Origin: Chloroflexi bacterium 54-19
GTDB lineage: Bacteria > Chloroflexota > Chloroflexia > Chloroheliales > Chloroheliaceae
Direction of reading: 5' to 3'
Assembly: GCA_001898225.1 (NCBI GenBank)
Contig: MKTJ01000002.1
Location: 1-44,191, forward strand
DNA length: 44,191 nucleotides
Positions 1 to 7,915 of this stretch are shown one piece after another. The translations under genes were made by a program, and so were the position numbers. The notes under the pieces are model-generated. The model was given only the letters and a program-made list of their open reading frames with translations. It did not search any database and was not told where the DNA came from. Within the stretch, counting starts at the first letter, position 1. Each line of letters starts with the position of its first letter.

Positions 1-180
1 AAGGTCGTAAAGCTTGTAGTTGTTGTAATTGATTTCGGTTTTACCGCTGACCCACCCGCTTAGCGTCTGTTCGTGCAATCCGACCCGAGCGGCGGCTTGC
101 TTCTGAGTGATACCCCTGGCCCGGCAAGCCTCTTTTATCGGGTGCAACTTTTTAACAGGGGTTAAATGTGGTTGCGCCAT
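1..180 (-). CDS. Helix-turn-helix (XRE-type) protein, 3' part outside window
   Basis: The reading frame opens with ATG at 180 and runs off the left edge after 60 codons. Residues about 14-50 (IKEACRARGITQKQAAARVG, then LHEQTLSGWVSGKTEI) have the pattern of a Cro/C1-type helix-turn-helix: a short first helix, then GITQKQAA, a turn and a recognition helix. It is probably a DNA-binding regulator, but the C-terminal part and any effector domain are not visible. Its start codon overlaps the stop of the 180-365 gene (TAATG), so the two are very likely translated together. I infer transcription from the repeat-rich region near 366-550. Confidence 0.7.
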   Translation of the reverse strand, partial: MAQPHLTPVKKLHPIKEACRARGITQKQAAARVGLHEQTLSGWVSGKTEINYNNYKLYDL

Positions 181-365
181 TAACTTGCCTGCTTCTCAAT
201 TTCTGGTAATTCGTTTAAGCCGAGAAAAGCTCTTAAGGCTTTTTCAACAATAAAACTTCTATTACCCGTCTCAGCAGCCTTTTTATTGAGAGCTTCGGAA
301 GTTTCGGGTGAAATAGTGGAAGGAAGATAAACACTCTTCTTTTCTTTTATTTCTTTCTGGTCCAT
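180..365 (-). CDS. Small ribbon-helix-helix-like protein
   Basis: A 61-residue protein. Residues 10-15 (KSVYLP) could form a short beta strand. Residues 20-50 (PETSEALNKKAAETGNRSFIVEKALRAFLG) have the two-helix layout with an S-x-h-hxxAL second helix typical of CopG/Arc/MetJ ribbon-helix-helix repressors and antitoxins. Such proteins bind DNA as dimers. It is AT-rich compared with the core genes of the window. It is translationally coupled to the following helix-turn-helix gene by a TAATG overlap. It starts a few bases from the repeat array at 376-539, so it is a good candidate for an autoregulator acting there. A plasmid- or phage-type copy or transfer regulator would also fit. Confidence 0.65.
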   Translation of the reverse strand: MDQKEIKEKKSVYLPSTISPETSEALNKKAAETGNRSFIVEKALRAFLGLNELPEIEKQAS

Positions 366-375
366 TTAATTGCCT

Positions 376-539
376 CACTAATGTTATTACTGATAGACCT
401 ATCATAGCATCAATGCTACTAGTTGGCAATATCAATGCTATTAGTTAATTTTATTAAAGTGAAGGGATGAATAGGACCGTGTTATAACAATGCTACAAGT
501 AACTAGCATCAATGTTTAGTGGTATCAATGTTATTTGTT
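376..539. promoter_or_regulatory. Six direct repeats (YATCAATGYTAYTAGTT) in a divergent promoter region
   Basis: Six related 16-17-bp units occur in the same orientation, with their AATG cores at about 380, 412, 434, 489, 511 and 527. The best copies are at 408-424 (CATCAATGCTACTAGTT) and 430-446 (TATCAATGCTATTAGTT). Core-to-core distances are 32, 22, 55, 22 and 16 bp, so several fall on whole helical turns. The array fills the gap between the leftward ribbon-helix-helix gene and the rightward XRE gene, where both promoters must lie. I read it as an operator array. Iterons of a replicon are an alternative, but no Rep gene is visible. Confidence 0.6.
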
Positions 540-554
540 TGTAATAATTAAAGT

Positions 555-974
555 ATGAGAGCAAAATCAGGCGATATAAATTTCGCAAATAGAATTAAAA
601 TTTTAAGAAAAGATTTAAACCTAACCCAAGAAAAACTGGCTGAAAAAGCAGATATTACCCTTCCTCTTTTACAGAAAATAGAAAATGCTTCAATACTTGG
701 GAGTAGGATTACACATCAAAAATTAGCCGATGCTTTAGGTGTATCTGTAACTTTCCTCGTATATGGTGAAAAAGAAAAGCCAAAATCCCGTATACCCGAT
801 TTACCACCAGACATCGAACTAACCCCGGAACAATCGGCCCAATTGGAAGACTTGATTGCGCGGGGTTTACTTTTTAGCAAACCGTTATATGCAAGGCTAT
901 CGAATCGGCAACTCTTGCAGATAATTGAGGATGCGACCGCCGCCTTTAAGGACAGGCAAGATGCTGATGAATAG
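555..974 (+). CDS. XRE-family transcriptional regulator (ImmR-like)
   Basis: A 139-residue protein. Residues about 8-65 form a Cro/C1 helix-turn-helix (FANRIKILRKDLNLTQEKLAEKAD, then LPLLQKIEN and HQKLADALGVSVTFLVYG). The C-terminal half (about 70-139) is a short region without a recognised domain, rich in acidic and aromatic residues. The next gene encodes an ImmA/IrrE metalloprotease. In integrative elements such as ICEBs1 this pairing is the repressor (ImmR) and the protease that destroys it. Codons for the first ~75 residues are very AT-rich, while the rest is near the window's average, an unusual internal shift. It probably binds the repeat array just upstream. Confidence 0.8.
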   Translation: MRAKSGDINFANRIKILRKDLNLTQEKLAEKADITLPLLQKIENASILGSRITHQKLADALGVSVTFLVYGEKEKPKSRIPDLPPDIELTPEQSAQLEDLIARGLLFSKPLYARLSNRQLLQIIEDATAAFKDRQDADE

Positions 975-988
975 GTATAGATGGGACA

Positions 989-1534
989 ATGGGGTTTCAA
1001 ATGGGACTACCGGCAAACTTTGTAAAGGCAATTCCACGCATCGAGCGTATCTTGAGATACACGGAAGCACACCTGGACATTCGCTACCCGGTCAATATCG
1101 ACCGGATTATTGAAAAGTTAATCATCGAGGTGGAGGTCAAACCCTTCGTTGAAGATGTTTTGGAGGGTTATTGCCTACCCGGTGATAGCCGGGGCCTGGG
1201 ACGAAAAATCGTCGTCAACGCCAATAAACCGGTCGAGGTCCGCCGGATGGCAAAAGCGCACGAACTTCATCACCTGCTAGAACATCAAAAAGATTTACCT
1301 TTGTACAGCCATATCGGGCAGGTTGACCGAATCCTTGAAAAAGAAGCTAATTTCGCCGCCGCCTATTATCTGGTGCCAGGCAAGTGCATCGCCCTTTGTG
1401 AGGAATGGAAAAGCGGCACCTACCAGGAGCTGGCGGAGAAGTTGGACGTGCCGGTCGACCTGGTAATCAAGCGGTACGACATCTATCTGGAAATGAAACA
1501 ATGGCGGACCGGTCTGGACCTTTTGAACCCATAA
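989..1534 (+). CDS. ImmA/IrrE-family metallo-endopeptidase
   Basis: A 181-residue protein. The zinc site HELHH (in AKAHELHHLLEHQ, about residue 93) and a downstream glutamate in EKEANFAAAYYLVP (about residue 120) match the ImmA/IrrE (Peptidase M78-like) pattern. Family members cleave or inactivate an XRE repressor in response to DNA damage or cell signals. The gene follows the XRE gene by 14 bases in the same direction, which supports a repressor/anti-repressor pair. A second in-frame ATG at 1001 has GGGG six bases upstream and may be the true start; this would remove four residues. The C-terminal region (about 140-181) may be a substrate-contact helix bundle. No integrase or conjugation gene is visible to the right. 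Confidence 0.82.
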   Translation: MGFQMGLPANFVKAIPRIERILRYTEAHLDIRYPVNIDRIIEKLIIEVEVKPFVEDVLEGYCLPGDSRGLGRKIVVNANKPVEVRRMAKAHELHHLLEHQKDLPLYSHIGQVDRILEKEANFAAAYYLVPGKCIALCEEWKSGTYQELAEKLDVPVDLVIKRYDIYLEMKQWRTGLDLLNP

Positions 1535-1820
1535 GGCTCGGTAATATTGATAAAGAATAAGTTAAAATATTAGGACGGTCTAGCCTCAACTTTCGGTAAC
1601 TTTTTAGCCTCAAACCCAATCCACACGGTCATATTTCGTAAATATAACAACTCCTTAAATTTTATTTAAAGAGTTATTAACAGCCTATTAGCAACCCTGT
1701 TTTAAGCTGTCATTAATCAGTTCTCAAGCAAGTTTCCAGTGTAAAAGTATGCGGCAAATAGGCCAGGTATCTTCATAATTTTGGATTTAAAAACAGTTTT
1801 GAACTAGAGGAGAGTCCGTT

Positions 1821-3410
1821 TTGAAATTTAATGGTGTTTCAAGAATCAGTCGCCGCCGTTTCGTTGCCCTGACCGGCGGCGCGGTTGTGGCAAGTGGCAT
1901 CCTGGCAGCCTGTGGCGACAACACCGCGACCACCGCACCTGCTGCAACAACCGCCCCCGCGGCGACGACCGCCCCGGCGGCTTCGGCTACTACTGCCGCT
2001 ACCAGCACTACCGCGGCTGCCACAAGCGCGGCTGCGACGACGGCGGCTCCCGGCACAAGCGCGGCTGCGACCACCGCAGCCGGTGTGGCCCCAACCGCTA
2101 CCGCTCTTCCGACCGTGGCCCAGCCCGCCGGTTCTACAAAAATTACTTTCTGGTACGGTCTCGGCTCGCCTCTCAACGGTGTTGTCCAGACTGTTGTAAA
2201 CAAGTACAACAGCAGCCAGACCAAGTATTACATCCAGGCCCTTCAGCAGCCCGATTACGACGCGACCATTACCAAGCTGAATTCCAGCCTGGCCGGGGGC
2301 GACCTGCCGAACGTGGTCCAGATTTATGACATCGGCACCCAGCGCATGATTGATACCGGCAAAATCGTCCCGGTCCAGGACCTGATTGACAAAGACAAAC
2401 TGGACATCGTTTCGGACATCGAACCGGCGGTGGCCAAATACTACACCATCAACAACAAGCTCTACTCGATGCCGTTCAATAGCTCGGCCCCGGTAACCTA
2501 CTTCGACAAAAACGCTTTCAAAGAAGTCGGTCTCGACCCGAACCAGAAAATCTGGACTTATTCCCAACTGCTGGACGCGGCCAAGAAGCTGACCAAGAAA
2601 GACGCCAGCGGCAAGATTACCCGCAGCGGTATCGACTTCACCCTCTATAGCTGGATCTTCGAACAAGAACTGGCGACCCAGGGCGCGCTCTTTGCCAGCC
2701 CGGATAATGGCCGGAGCAGTCGTGCCACCGCGCTGGCCTTCAACAACGAGGCCGGTTCGAACTGGCTGAACTTCCTCAAATCGGTGGTTGACCAGGGGGT
2801 TGGCCGGAACCTGGGCCGCGATAGCGGCACCACCAACGGCACCACCCGCGACTCCAACTTTGTCACAGGCCAGGCGGTTATCACCTTCAACAGCATCGCC
2901 AGTCTGCGCGGTTACCTGAACTCGGCAGCCAAAGCCGGGAACAATGTTGATGTCGGCGTGGCTTACCTGCCCCGGCCCGACGGCGCGAAAGGCGGCGTCG
3001 TTATCGGCGGCGCGTCGCTGTGGATTACCAACACCGGCACACCCGAACAGCAGGCCGGTTCGTGGGACTTCGTGAAATTCACCGGTCAGCCGGACATCCA
3101 GGCTTACTGGTCTTCCAACACCGGTTACTACCCGATCCGCAAGGCGGCCTATGATGTACAGGAGATGAAAGACACCCTGGCGAAATACCCGCAGTTCCAG
3201 GTCGCGGTAGAGCAGTTGCGGGCGACGGAAGCCAGTCCCGCCACCGCCGGGGCGGCTTTCGGCACTTTCGTATCGGCTCGCCAGAACATTGAAGCGGCAA
3301 TGGAGCAGTTCATGCAAGGCAAGTTCTCGAACGCTAAAGCGGCCCTCGATGACGCGGTCAAGAAGTCAAACGACAACCTGTCCGAATATAACTCGACCGT
3401 AAAACAATAG
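1821..3410 (+). CDS. Tat-exported extracellular solute-binding lipoprotein (family 1, sugar type)
   Basis: A 529-residue protein starting at TTG 1821, with GAGGAG at 1808-1813 seven bases upstream. The N-terminus carries a twin-arginine motif (SRRRFVAL, residues 10-17) and a lipobox LAAC with Cys31, so it is probably folded before export and lipid-anchored outside the membrane. Residues ~35-95 are a low-complexity Thr/Ala/Pro linker. The rest (FWYGLG...VVNKYN, then SSLAGGDLPNVVQIYD, Y-x-M-PFNSSAPVTYFDK) is the two-lobed SBP_bac_1 fold used by ABC importers of sugars or glycerol phosphate. No permease or ATPase gene is adjacent, so its transporter must be elsewhere. The substrate cannot be told from the sequence. 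Confidence 0.9.
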   Translation: MKFNGVSRISRRRFVALTGGAVVASGILAACGDNTATTAPAATTAPAATTAPAASATTAATSTTAAATSAAATTAAPGTSAAATTAAGVAPTATALPTVAQPAGSTKITFWYGLGSPLNGVVQTVVNKYNSSQTKYYIQALQQPDYDATITKLNSSLAGGDLPNVVQIYDIGTQRMIDTGKIVPVQDLIDKDKLDIVSDIEPAVAKYYTINNKLYSMPFNSSAPVTYFDKNAFKEVGLDPNQKIWTYSQLLDAAKKLTKKDASGKITRSGIDFTLYSWIFEQELATQGALFASPDNGRSSRATALAFNNEAGSNWLNFLKSVVDQGVGRNLGRDSGTTNGTTRDSNFVTGQAVITFNSIASLRGYLNSAAKAGNNVDVGVAYLPRPDGAKGGVVIGGASLWITNTGTPEQQAGSWDFVKFTGQPDIQAYWSSNTGYYPIRKAAYDVQEMKDTLAKYPQFQVAVEQLRATEASPATAGAAFGTFVSARQNIEAAMEQFMQGKFSNAKAALDDAVKKSNDNLSEYNSTVKQ

Positions 3411-3475
3411 CGCTTTAGCCTAACCGGGTTTAAGCCCGGTCTCGAAATAAACCTCCTACGCAACACTTCACTGGC

Positions 3476-3516
3476 AGGGGCGTCAGCACAAATGGGCTGG
3501 CGCTCCTTTATTTTTA
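3476..3516 (+). terminator. Rho-independent terminator of the solute-binding protein gene
   Basis: AGGGGCGTCAGC (3476-3487) pairs with GCTGGCGCTCCT over 12 bp with two G-U pairs and an 8-base loop. TTTATTTTT follows directly. It lies 65 bases after the 1821-3410 stop codon. Confidence 0.8.
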
Positions 3517-3520
3517 TAAA

Positions 3521-3546
3521 AATTCCCTCCCCTAAAGGGGAGGGAC
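3521..3546 (-). terminator. Terminator of the 3564-5864 membrane protein gene
   Basis: TCCCTCCCC (3524-3532), loop TAAA, GGGGAGGGA (3537-3545) form a perfect 9-bp hairpin. Read on the minus strand it is followed by AATTTTTAT. It sits just beyond the stop of the minus-strand gene, back to back with the plus-strand terminator at 3476. Confidence 0.75.
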
Positions 3547-3563
3547 AGGAAAACGGTCGAACC

Positions 3564-5864
3564 TCAGGAGAGTTTGAGACTTATAAAGGCCAGGCGCAGG
3601 GACCGGTTATCCTTCGAGGCCGGGTTAGCCTGGGACGGCACAAAGACTCCGTCGGCGGGGTCGGGACGCAACGTAATCACGTTCTCACCCGGTTGGAGTT
3701 TTAACCCGGCCAGGTGGAGCGACTGGACCCCCGGATTGACCGTTGTTTGCGTGATGACCGTTCCGTTGAGCAAGACCGTCAGGTGGCGGGGTTTATCCGG
3801 CGAGACAGCCTGAATATCGAGGTTGTAGGCCGGTTGGAGCGGTGTATCCGGCCCGGCCACGATTATCACGCGAGCATCGGCAGCCGCCGCATCGAGCCAG
3901 CGCTGCCGCCCGCCGCCGCTGACCGGTTCACTGGCGGCCCAACCCTGCCCCAGAACCATCACCGGGTTGGGGAGGGGTGTTTGCGGGATATTCCAGACCC
4001 GCGCCACGCTGTCCTGGAAGTCGGGCTTTTTACCGCCAAAGACGTAATTTAGCAGGGTCTCGGCCTTTTTGGCGTTGTAGGGTTGGCCGGGCTGGTCGGG
4101 GTCGTCGGCGTAAAGGACCAGGTAGCCAAAATCCTGGTAGGAGAGCAAGCCGAGGGCCTCCTGGGGCGTTTTGGTAGGGATAATGTCCGGCGCTTGCGGG
4201 TCGCGCAAATCAATCCAATCATAGAGCGGCGAGTCGTGGGCCTGGCGGTGGGGGTCAACCAGTTTGCGGCTGATATAGCCCCCGGTGATGGGACGCTGGT
4301 GATAAATCTGGTAGAGCATGCGCGGGCTATCAGGATTGCCGTGGGTGGTGATGGGCAGTTCGAGCAGGGCTTTATCCGCCGGGACGCTGCCGTTATCCGC
4401 CGCGAGATATTTTGTGAAAGCCGGTTGGGTTATCGGGTCGGGCGGGGGCAGGATACCGGGCCAGGTCTCGAAGAAGGCCAGGGCCAGCACCAACCCGGCC
4501 ACGACCGACGGCCAACCCAGGCGCGAAAAGACCCGGCGCTCTTTGGGCAACCTGTTGAGCAAGTGGGTCAGGCCAAAGGCGGCCAGGATACCGACCGAAA
4601 ACTGGGCCAGCAGCATGTAACGTTCGGGGAAGCGCCCGATGTCGAGGAAAGGCAGTTTGGTCAGGAGGCGGTAGGGCATTGGAAAGTTGGTGCTGACGTT
4701 ATTTATCCGCAGGCTCGGACCAAAGGCCAGCAAAAACCAGAAAAGGCCGTTAAAGACCCAGAACCAGAGACCGCGCACCCTGAACAGGGCGTAGACGGCC
4801 AGGGCCAGGGGCACGAAGCTGATTACCGCGCCCCAGTTGTTCAGGGTATCGCCCGCCCCGCTGGCATTAATTCCGATAGATTTCCACAGGCCGAAAAGAT
4901 TGCCCCACCAGGGTTGGTGCGCGGGCGGCAGAAAGACTGTCGCCAGGTCGGCGCTGTGGACCTGGTCGTTGGGGTTGCCGGTCGCCAACTGGTAACTGCC
5001 GCTGGTCACCTCCCGGATGGTGCCGAGCAAGACCGGGGCATAGGGCAGGGCCCCCAGGATAAAGACCCCGGCCAGTTTAAGGGCGAACAGGCCCACATCT
5101 CGCCCGATTTGTCCGATTTTCTCCTGGCCGCGCCGGACCAGCCACAAGCCCGAAAGCAGTTTCCAGAGCCAGTACAACCCGGCGAAAAGGCCGAGATAGC
5201 TGGCGTAGTAGTAATCGACCATCAGGGTCAGGAAGAAGAAAAGGGCCGCGACCAGGCCCTCGCGGATTATGGCGGGGCGGGTCTCGGCTTTTTCGAGGCG
5301 GAACATGAACAGCATAAAAAAGGGAAGCCACTGGAGCGAGATAAGGTTTAGCTGGTCCTGCCGCAATTCGACGTAATGGTAAGGGCCAAAGCTCCAGACC
5401 AGCCCGGCCAGGAGACCGCCCCAGAAATTCCCGGTGAGGTAGCGGCCCAGGAAGAAACCGCCCAGCCCTCCCAGCGGGAAGGCCAGCAGTTCGATAAAGC
5501 TGTAGGCCGGGACCAGGCCGAAAAGCAGTTGCAGCGGTAGCCCGATAACCTGGTTATAGGGGCTAAAGGTTTGCAAATAGAGGCTGGTGCCGTAGGGGTA
5601 AAACAGGAAGGTGGTCTGGTAGGGGTTGTGAAAGGCGAAGACCGAGCGTTTAACCCACCAGAAATTCCAGAGGTTCTGGTTGCGGTCCACCGGGAAATGG
5701 CCGGGAGTGCCCACGCCGAGGTTCGCCACGACCGGCCAGGCGAAAATCAAGGTTAGCAGGCAATAAAAGAGAAAGGCATACAGGGCGGGCGGCCAGTGCG
5801 CGGGATGGAGCCGGGTTTTAACCGTCGGGGAAGCCGGGCGGTCGAGCGGCGTAGAGTTCACCAT
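3564..5864 (-). CDS. Large polytopic membrane protein, GT-C-like
   Basis: A 766-residue protein with about ten or more hydrophobic spans between residues 25 and 480, followed by a C-terminal extracytoplasmic region of about 270 residues rich in beta-type sequence (for example HLTVLLNGTVITQTTVNPG). Early loops contain FPVDRNQNLWNFWWVKRS and FYPYGTSLYLQTFSPYNQ. This overall plan, an acidic first loop and a soluble C-terminal domain, resembles GT-C glycosyltransferases or YfhO-like proteins that act on lipid-linked sugars at the cell surface. I see no diagnostic catalytic motif, so the function stays open. It is a single-gene unit convergent with the binding-protein gene. Confidence 0.75.
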   Translation of the reverse strand: MVNSTPLDRPASPTVKTRLHPAHWPPALYAFLFYCLLTLIFAWPVVANLGVGTPGHFPVDRNQNLWNFWWVKRSVFAFHNPYQTTFLFYPYGTSLYLQTFSPYNQVIGLPLQLLFGLVPAYSFIELLAFPLGGLGGFFLGRYLTGNFWGGLLAGLVWSFGPYHYVELRQDQLNLISLQWLPFFMLFMFRLEKAETRPAIIREGLVAALFFFLTLMVDYYYASYLGLFAGLYWLWKLLSGLWLVRRGQEKIGQIGRDVGLFALKLAGVFILGALPYAPVLLGTIREVTSGSYQLATGNPNDQVHSADLATVFLPPAHQPWWGNLFGLWKSIGINASGAGDTLNNWGAVISFVPLALAVYALFRVRGLWFWVFNGLFWFLLAFGPSLRINNVSTNFPMPYRLLTKLPFLDIGRFPERYMLLAQFSVGILAAFGLTHLLNRLPKERRVFSRLGWPSVVAGLVLALAFFETWPGILPPPDPITQPAFTKYLAADNGSVPADKALLELPITTHGNPDSPRMLYQIYHQRPITGGYISRKLVDPHRQAHDSPLYDWIDLRDPQAPDIIPTKTPQEALGLLSYQDFGYLVLYADDPDQPGQPYNAKKAETLLNYVFGGKKPDFQDSVARVWNIPQTPLPNPVMVLGQGWAASEPVSGGGRQRWLDAAAADARVIIVAGPDTPLQPAYNLDIQAVSPDKPRHLTVLLNGTVITQTTVNPGVQSLHLAGLKLQPGENVITLRPDPADGVFVPSQANPASKDNRSLRLAFISLKLS

Positions 5865-6272
5865 AAACTAAAAATAAGTTCCTTCAATTTTTGAATCGGC
5901 TCCGAAAAATCTCGTTTCTCAGCACGAACGACTGTGATATTGTCCAACGGACCGGAGATTCCGTGCTACGCACGGAATGACAAAATGGAGGCTATACTAT
6001 ACGCCAACGGCGCATTTCGGACCCCTTTTAACGCGCCCTTTAGGGTCACCCAAAGGCGCGTTGTTTCGTGCCCCTGGGCAAACGACTTTTCATCCCCAGC
6101 CGGTGTAATTCCGCATCAGGAGGCTTTAGTATATAATAATTCTATCGCCTTTTGTTTCAATCTCAGGATTTTTGCTTAAAACACCCTTTTCAGGTTACTT
6201 TGCCGCTTTTTTAGCCCTTCCAGGCTCAAAGTGAAAATTGTAAATCTATTTAGTATAAAGGACAAACTCACC
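5865..6272. other. Intergenic region with repeat copy 1 and a hairpin
   Basis: No convincing gene lies here. The 5941-5983 repeat falls inside it. At 6030-6062, AACGCGCC pairs with GGCGCGTT around an inner TTTaGGG-TCA-CCCaAA stem, a long hairpin followed by GTTTCG. A TATAAT-like box at 6132-6137 could be part of the promoter of the hydrolase gene at 6273, but I see no good -35 box. An open frame at 5934-6179 overlaps the repeat and has no coding character. Confidence 0.5.
5941..5983 (+). repeat. Dispersed palindromic repeat, copy 1
   Basis: The unit contains a perfect palindrome ATTCCGTGC-TAC-GCACGGAAT (5958-5978), preceded by CCAACGGACCGGAG and followed by GACAA. Related units occur at 8906, 28421 and 34420, always between genes. 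It is a REP-like short repeat with no coding capacity. Confidence 0.8.
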
Positions 6273-7094
6273 ATGCAAACAAGGCAACTTCAAGTCGGCG
6301 ACCTGGCTATTACCGTCCACGAAAGCCAGGGGACCGGACCGTCTGCTCTTTTTATTCACGGGAACTCCGCCAACGGCCTGACCTTTAAGGAACAACTCGA
6401 TGGCCCGCTCGGCCAGAAATACAAAATCGTGGCCGTCGACCTGCCCGGTCACGGCACGTCCAGCCGCGCCACCAAACCTGAAGAAGTTTACCACATGCCG
6501 GGCTATGCGAAGGTGGTGACCGGGGTAGCCGAACAGTTAGGGTTGACCGACGCGGTGCTGGTCGGGTGGAGCCTGGGCGGGCATATCGCCCTGGAAGCGG
6601 CCAAGTTCTTCCCGCAGTCGCGCGGTATTCTCATCTGGGGCACCCCGCCGGTCGGGATTCCCCCGGTGCTGGACCAGGCTTTCCTGCCGAACCCTTCGAT
6701 GGCGGCGGCTTTTGCGGACGAACTGACCCCCGAACAAATCGCGGCCTTCGGGGAAGCCTGTCTTAAACCGGGGGCGAAACCTGACGCCGAATTTTTCGAA
6801 GCCTTCGCCCAGACCGACGGCGTGGCCCGCGCTACGATGGGCGGCAGCGTCGCTACCGCCAACTACGAAGACGAAATCCAGATTGTCAAAAACCTGGCTA
6901 AGCCGCTGGCGATTTTGCAGGGCGAGTACGAGCAACTGGTCAATCTCGACTATCTCAAGGAGTTGGACGCGCCGACCCTCTGGCGGGGTGAGGTCCAGGT
7001 CATTACGGGGGCGGGCCACTCTCCCCAGATTGAAACGCCCGCCGAGTTCGACGCCCTAGTCGAGGCCTTTTTAGAGGATACCAGCAAAAGCTAA
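6273..7094 (+). CDS. Alpha/beta-hydrolase fold protein
   Basis: A 273-residue protein starting at ATG 6273, chosen because AAAGGA lies about ten bases upstream; an upstream GTG at 6231 in the same frame lacks a ribosome site. The oxyanion segment HGNS is at 29-32, and the nucleophile elbow GWSLGG places Ser100. The catalytic His is in GAGHSPQ (about 249). The acid position after LAILQG is Glu218 instead of the usual Asp, a tolerated variant. The cap region (~125-195) is short and alanine-rich. Such enzymes hydrolyse esters, lactones or C-C bonds in the cytoplasm; the substrate is unknown. It is monocistronic, with a terminator at 7130. Confidence 0.88.
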   Translation: MQTRQLQVGDLAITVHESQGTGPSALFIHGNSANGLTFKEQLDGPLGQKYKIVAVDLPGHGTSSRATKPEEVYHMPGYAKVVTGVAEQLGLTDAVLVGWSLGGHIALEAAKFFPQSRGILIWGTPPVGIPPVLDQAFLPNPSMAAAFADELTPEQIAAFGEACLKPGAKPDAEFFEAFAQTDGVARATMGGSVATANYEDEIQIVKNLAKPLAILQGEYEQLVNLDYLKELDAPTLWRGEVQVITGAGHSPQIETPAEFDALVEAFLEDTSKS

Positions 7095-7129
7095 GCGTCG
7101 TACACCTCTTTGCCAACGCTGTTTTTCCC

Positions 7130-7175
7130 GGCCCGCTTTCGAGTTTATTTTATGTAAACAAAAGCGGGCCTTCAA
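7130..7175 (+). terminator. Terminator after the alpha/beta hydrolase gene
   Basis: GGCCCGCTTT (7130-7139) pairs with AAAGCGGGCC (7161-7170). An inner GTTTA/TAAAC stem extends the hairpin. TTCAATTCTC follows, a modest U-tract. Confidence 0.65.
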
Positions 7176-7237
7176 TTCTCCTGTAGCTCAAGCTGTTATA
7201 GACTTTAATTCAATATAATTGTTTATGGAGAGACCAG

Positions 7238-7894
7238 ATGGAAAAGTTTTTAAAGTTTGACCCGGCAACAGTTCAGGATTACAGGAATTTAGGTAAAATT
7301 GATTTGCAGCTTCTTGATTTTTACGACAAAAACATTGGCAATTTTCAGCGTTTATACAAAGTCACGAACACTTCTGCTGGTGCGCCTGACCCAATCTTTA
7401 TAGCAGAATATACAGCTTTAAGTAAAAATGAAGGATGGGATTTTCTGTTTGTTACTGTGGGAACGAGCCGGGAGAAAATGCCATATCCGGCAAATTGGCC
7501 GGGAGAGAAAGTCGAACGAAGAGTAGAACTGGTTATTTTAGCTCGTACCGATAATAGACATATTGCACTAGCATTGGGTGGATTGGCAGAATCCTTCTTC
7601 CGTCAAAAAACATTTGTGGATGTCGGACATACTGTGCAATTTGAAAATAACGATAGCTTTATCCCCGGATCTCCCTTAACAGGGGTAATTTTTACCTATC
7701 CTTATTTTACAGACAAGAAGATTGGAATAATTACCTTGAATTCAAAAACCCATGTGCATCTTTTATGGTGTGTCCCGGTTTATAATTCCGAGAGATTGCT
7801 CTTTAAACAACAGGGAATTCGTGATTTTCTTGTACTAATAAGTGAAAAGGGTCTCGACATTGCGGATTTCGGGCGACCTTCTGCATTACCCTAA
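7238..7894 (+). CDS. Suppressor-of-fused (SUFU) domain protein
   Basis: A 218-residue protein starting at ATG 7238 behind GGAGAG. The succession FLFVTVGTSREKMP, RRVELVILAR, FVDVGHTVQF, SFIPGSPLTGVIFTYP, LLWCVPVYNSERLLFKQQG and IRDFLVLI matches the conserved blocks of the bacterial SUFU family (PF05076). In bacteria these are mainly predicted immunity proteins of polymorphic toxin systems. The gene is markedly AT-rich against its neighbours (about 40 % GC), which suggests acquisition. No toxin gene adjoins it. The function as an immunity protein is inference from the family. Confidence 0.72.
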   Translation: MEKFLKFDPATVQDYRNLGKIDLQLLDFYDKNIGNFQRLYKVTNTSAGAPDPIFIAEYTALSKNEGWDFLFVTVGTSREKMPYPANWPGEKVERRVELVILARTDNRHIALALGGLAESFFRQKTFVDVGHTVQFENNDSFIPGSPLTGVIFTYPYFTDKKIGIITLNSKTHVHLLWCVPVYNSERLLFKQQGIRDFLVLISEKGLDIADFGRPSALP

Positions 7895-7915
7895 ACTAAA
7901 CCTGCGAGTTTGTAA

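Noticed and set aside
376..539. Regular repeats that might be a CRISPR array
   Set aside because: Units are only 16-17 bp, degenerate and unevenly spaced, with no cas genes. Operators fit better.
1839..3317. Long 492-codon open frame on the minus strand opposite the solute-binding protein gene
   Set aside because: It mirrors the GC-rich codons of a clearly recognised gene, has low-complexity Arg/Gly/Ser sequence and no ribosome site.
4083..5351. 422-codon open frame on the plus strand opposite the membrane protein gene
   Set aside because: Composition (Gly/Gln/Arg/Asp-rich, no domain) is that of an antisense shadow of a GC-rich gene.
5934..6179. 81-codon open frame between the membrane protein and hydrolase genes
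   Set aside because: It starts inside the palindromic repeat at 5941 and has no ribosome site or protein-like pattern.
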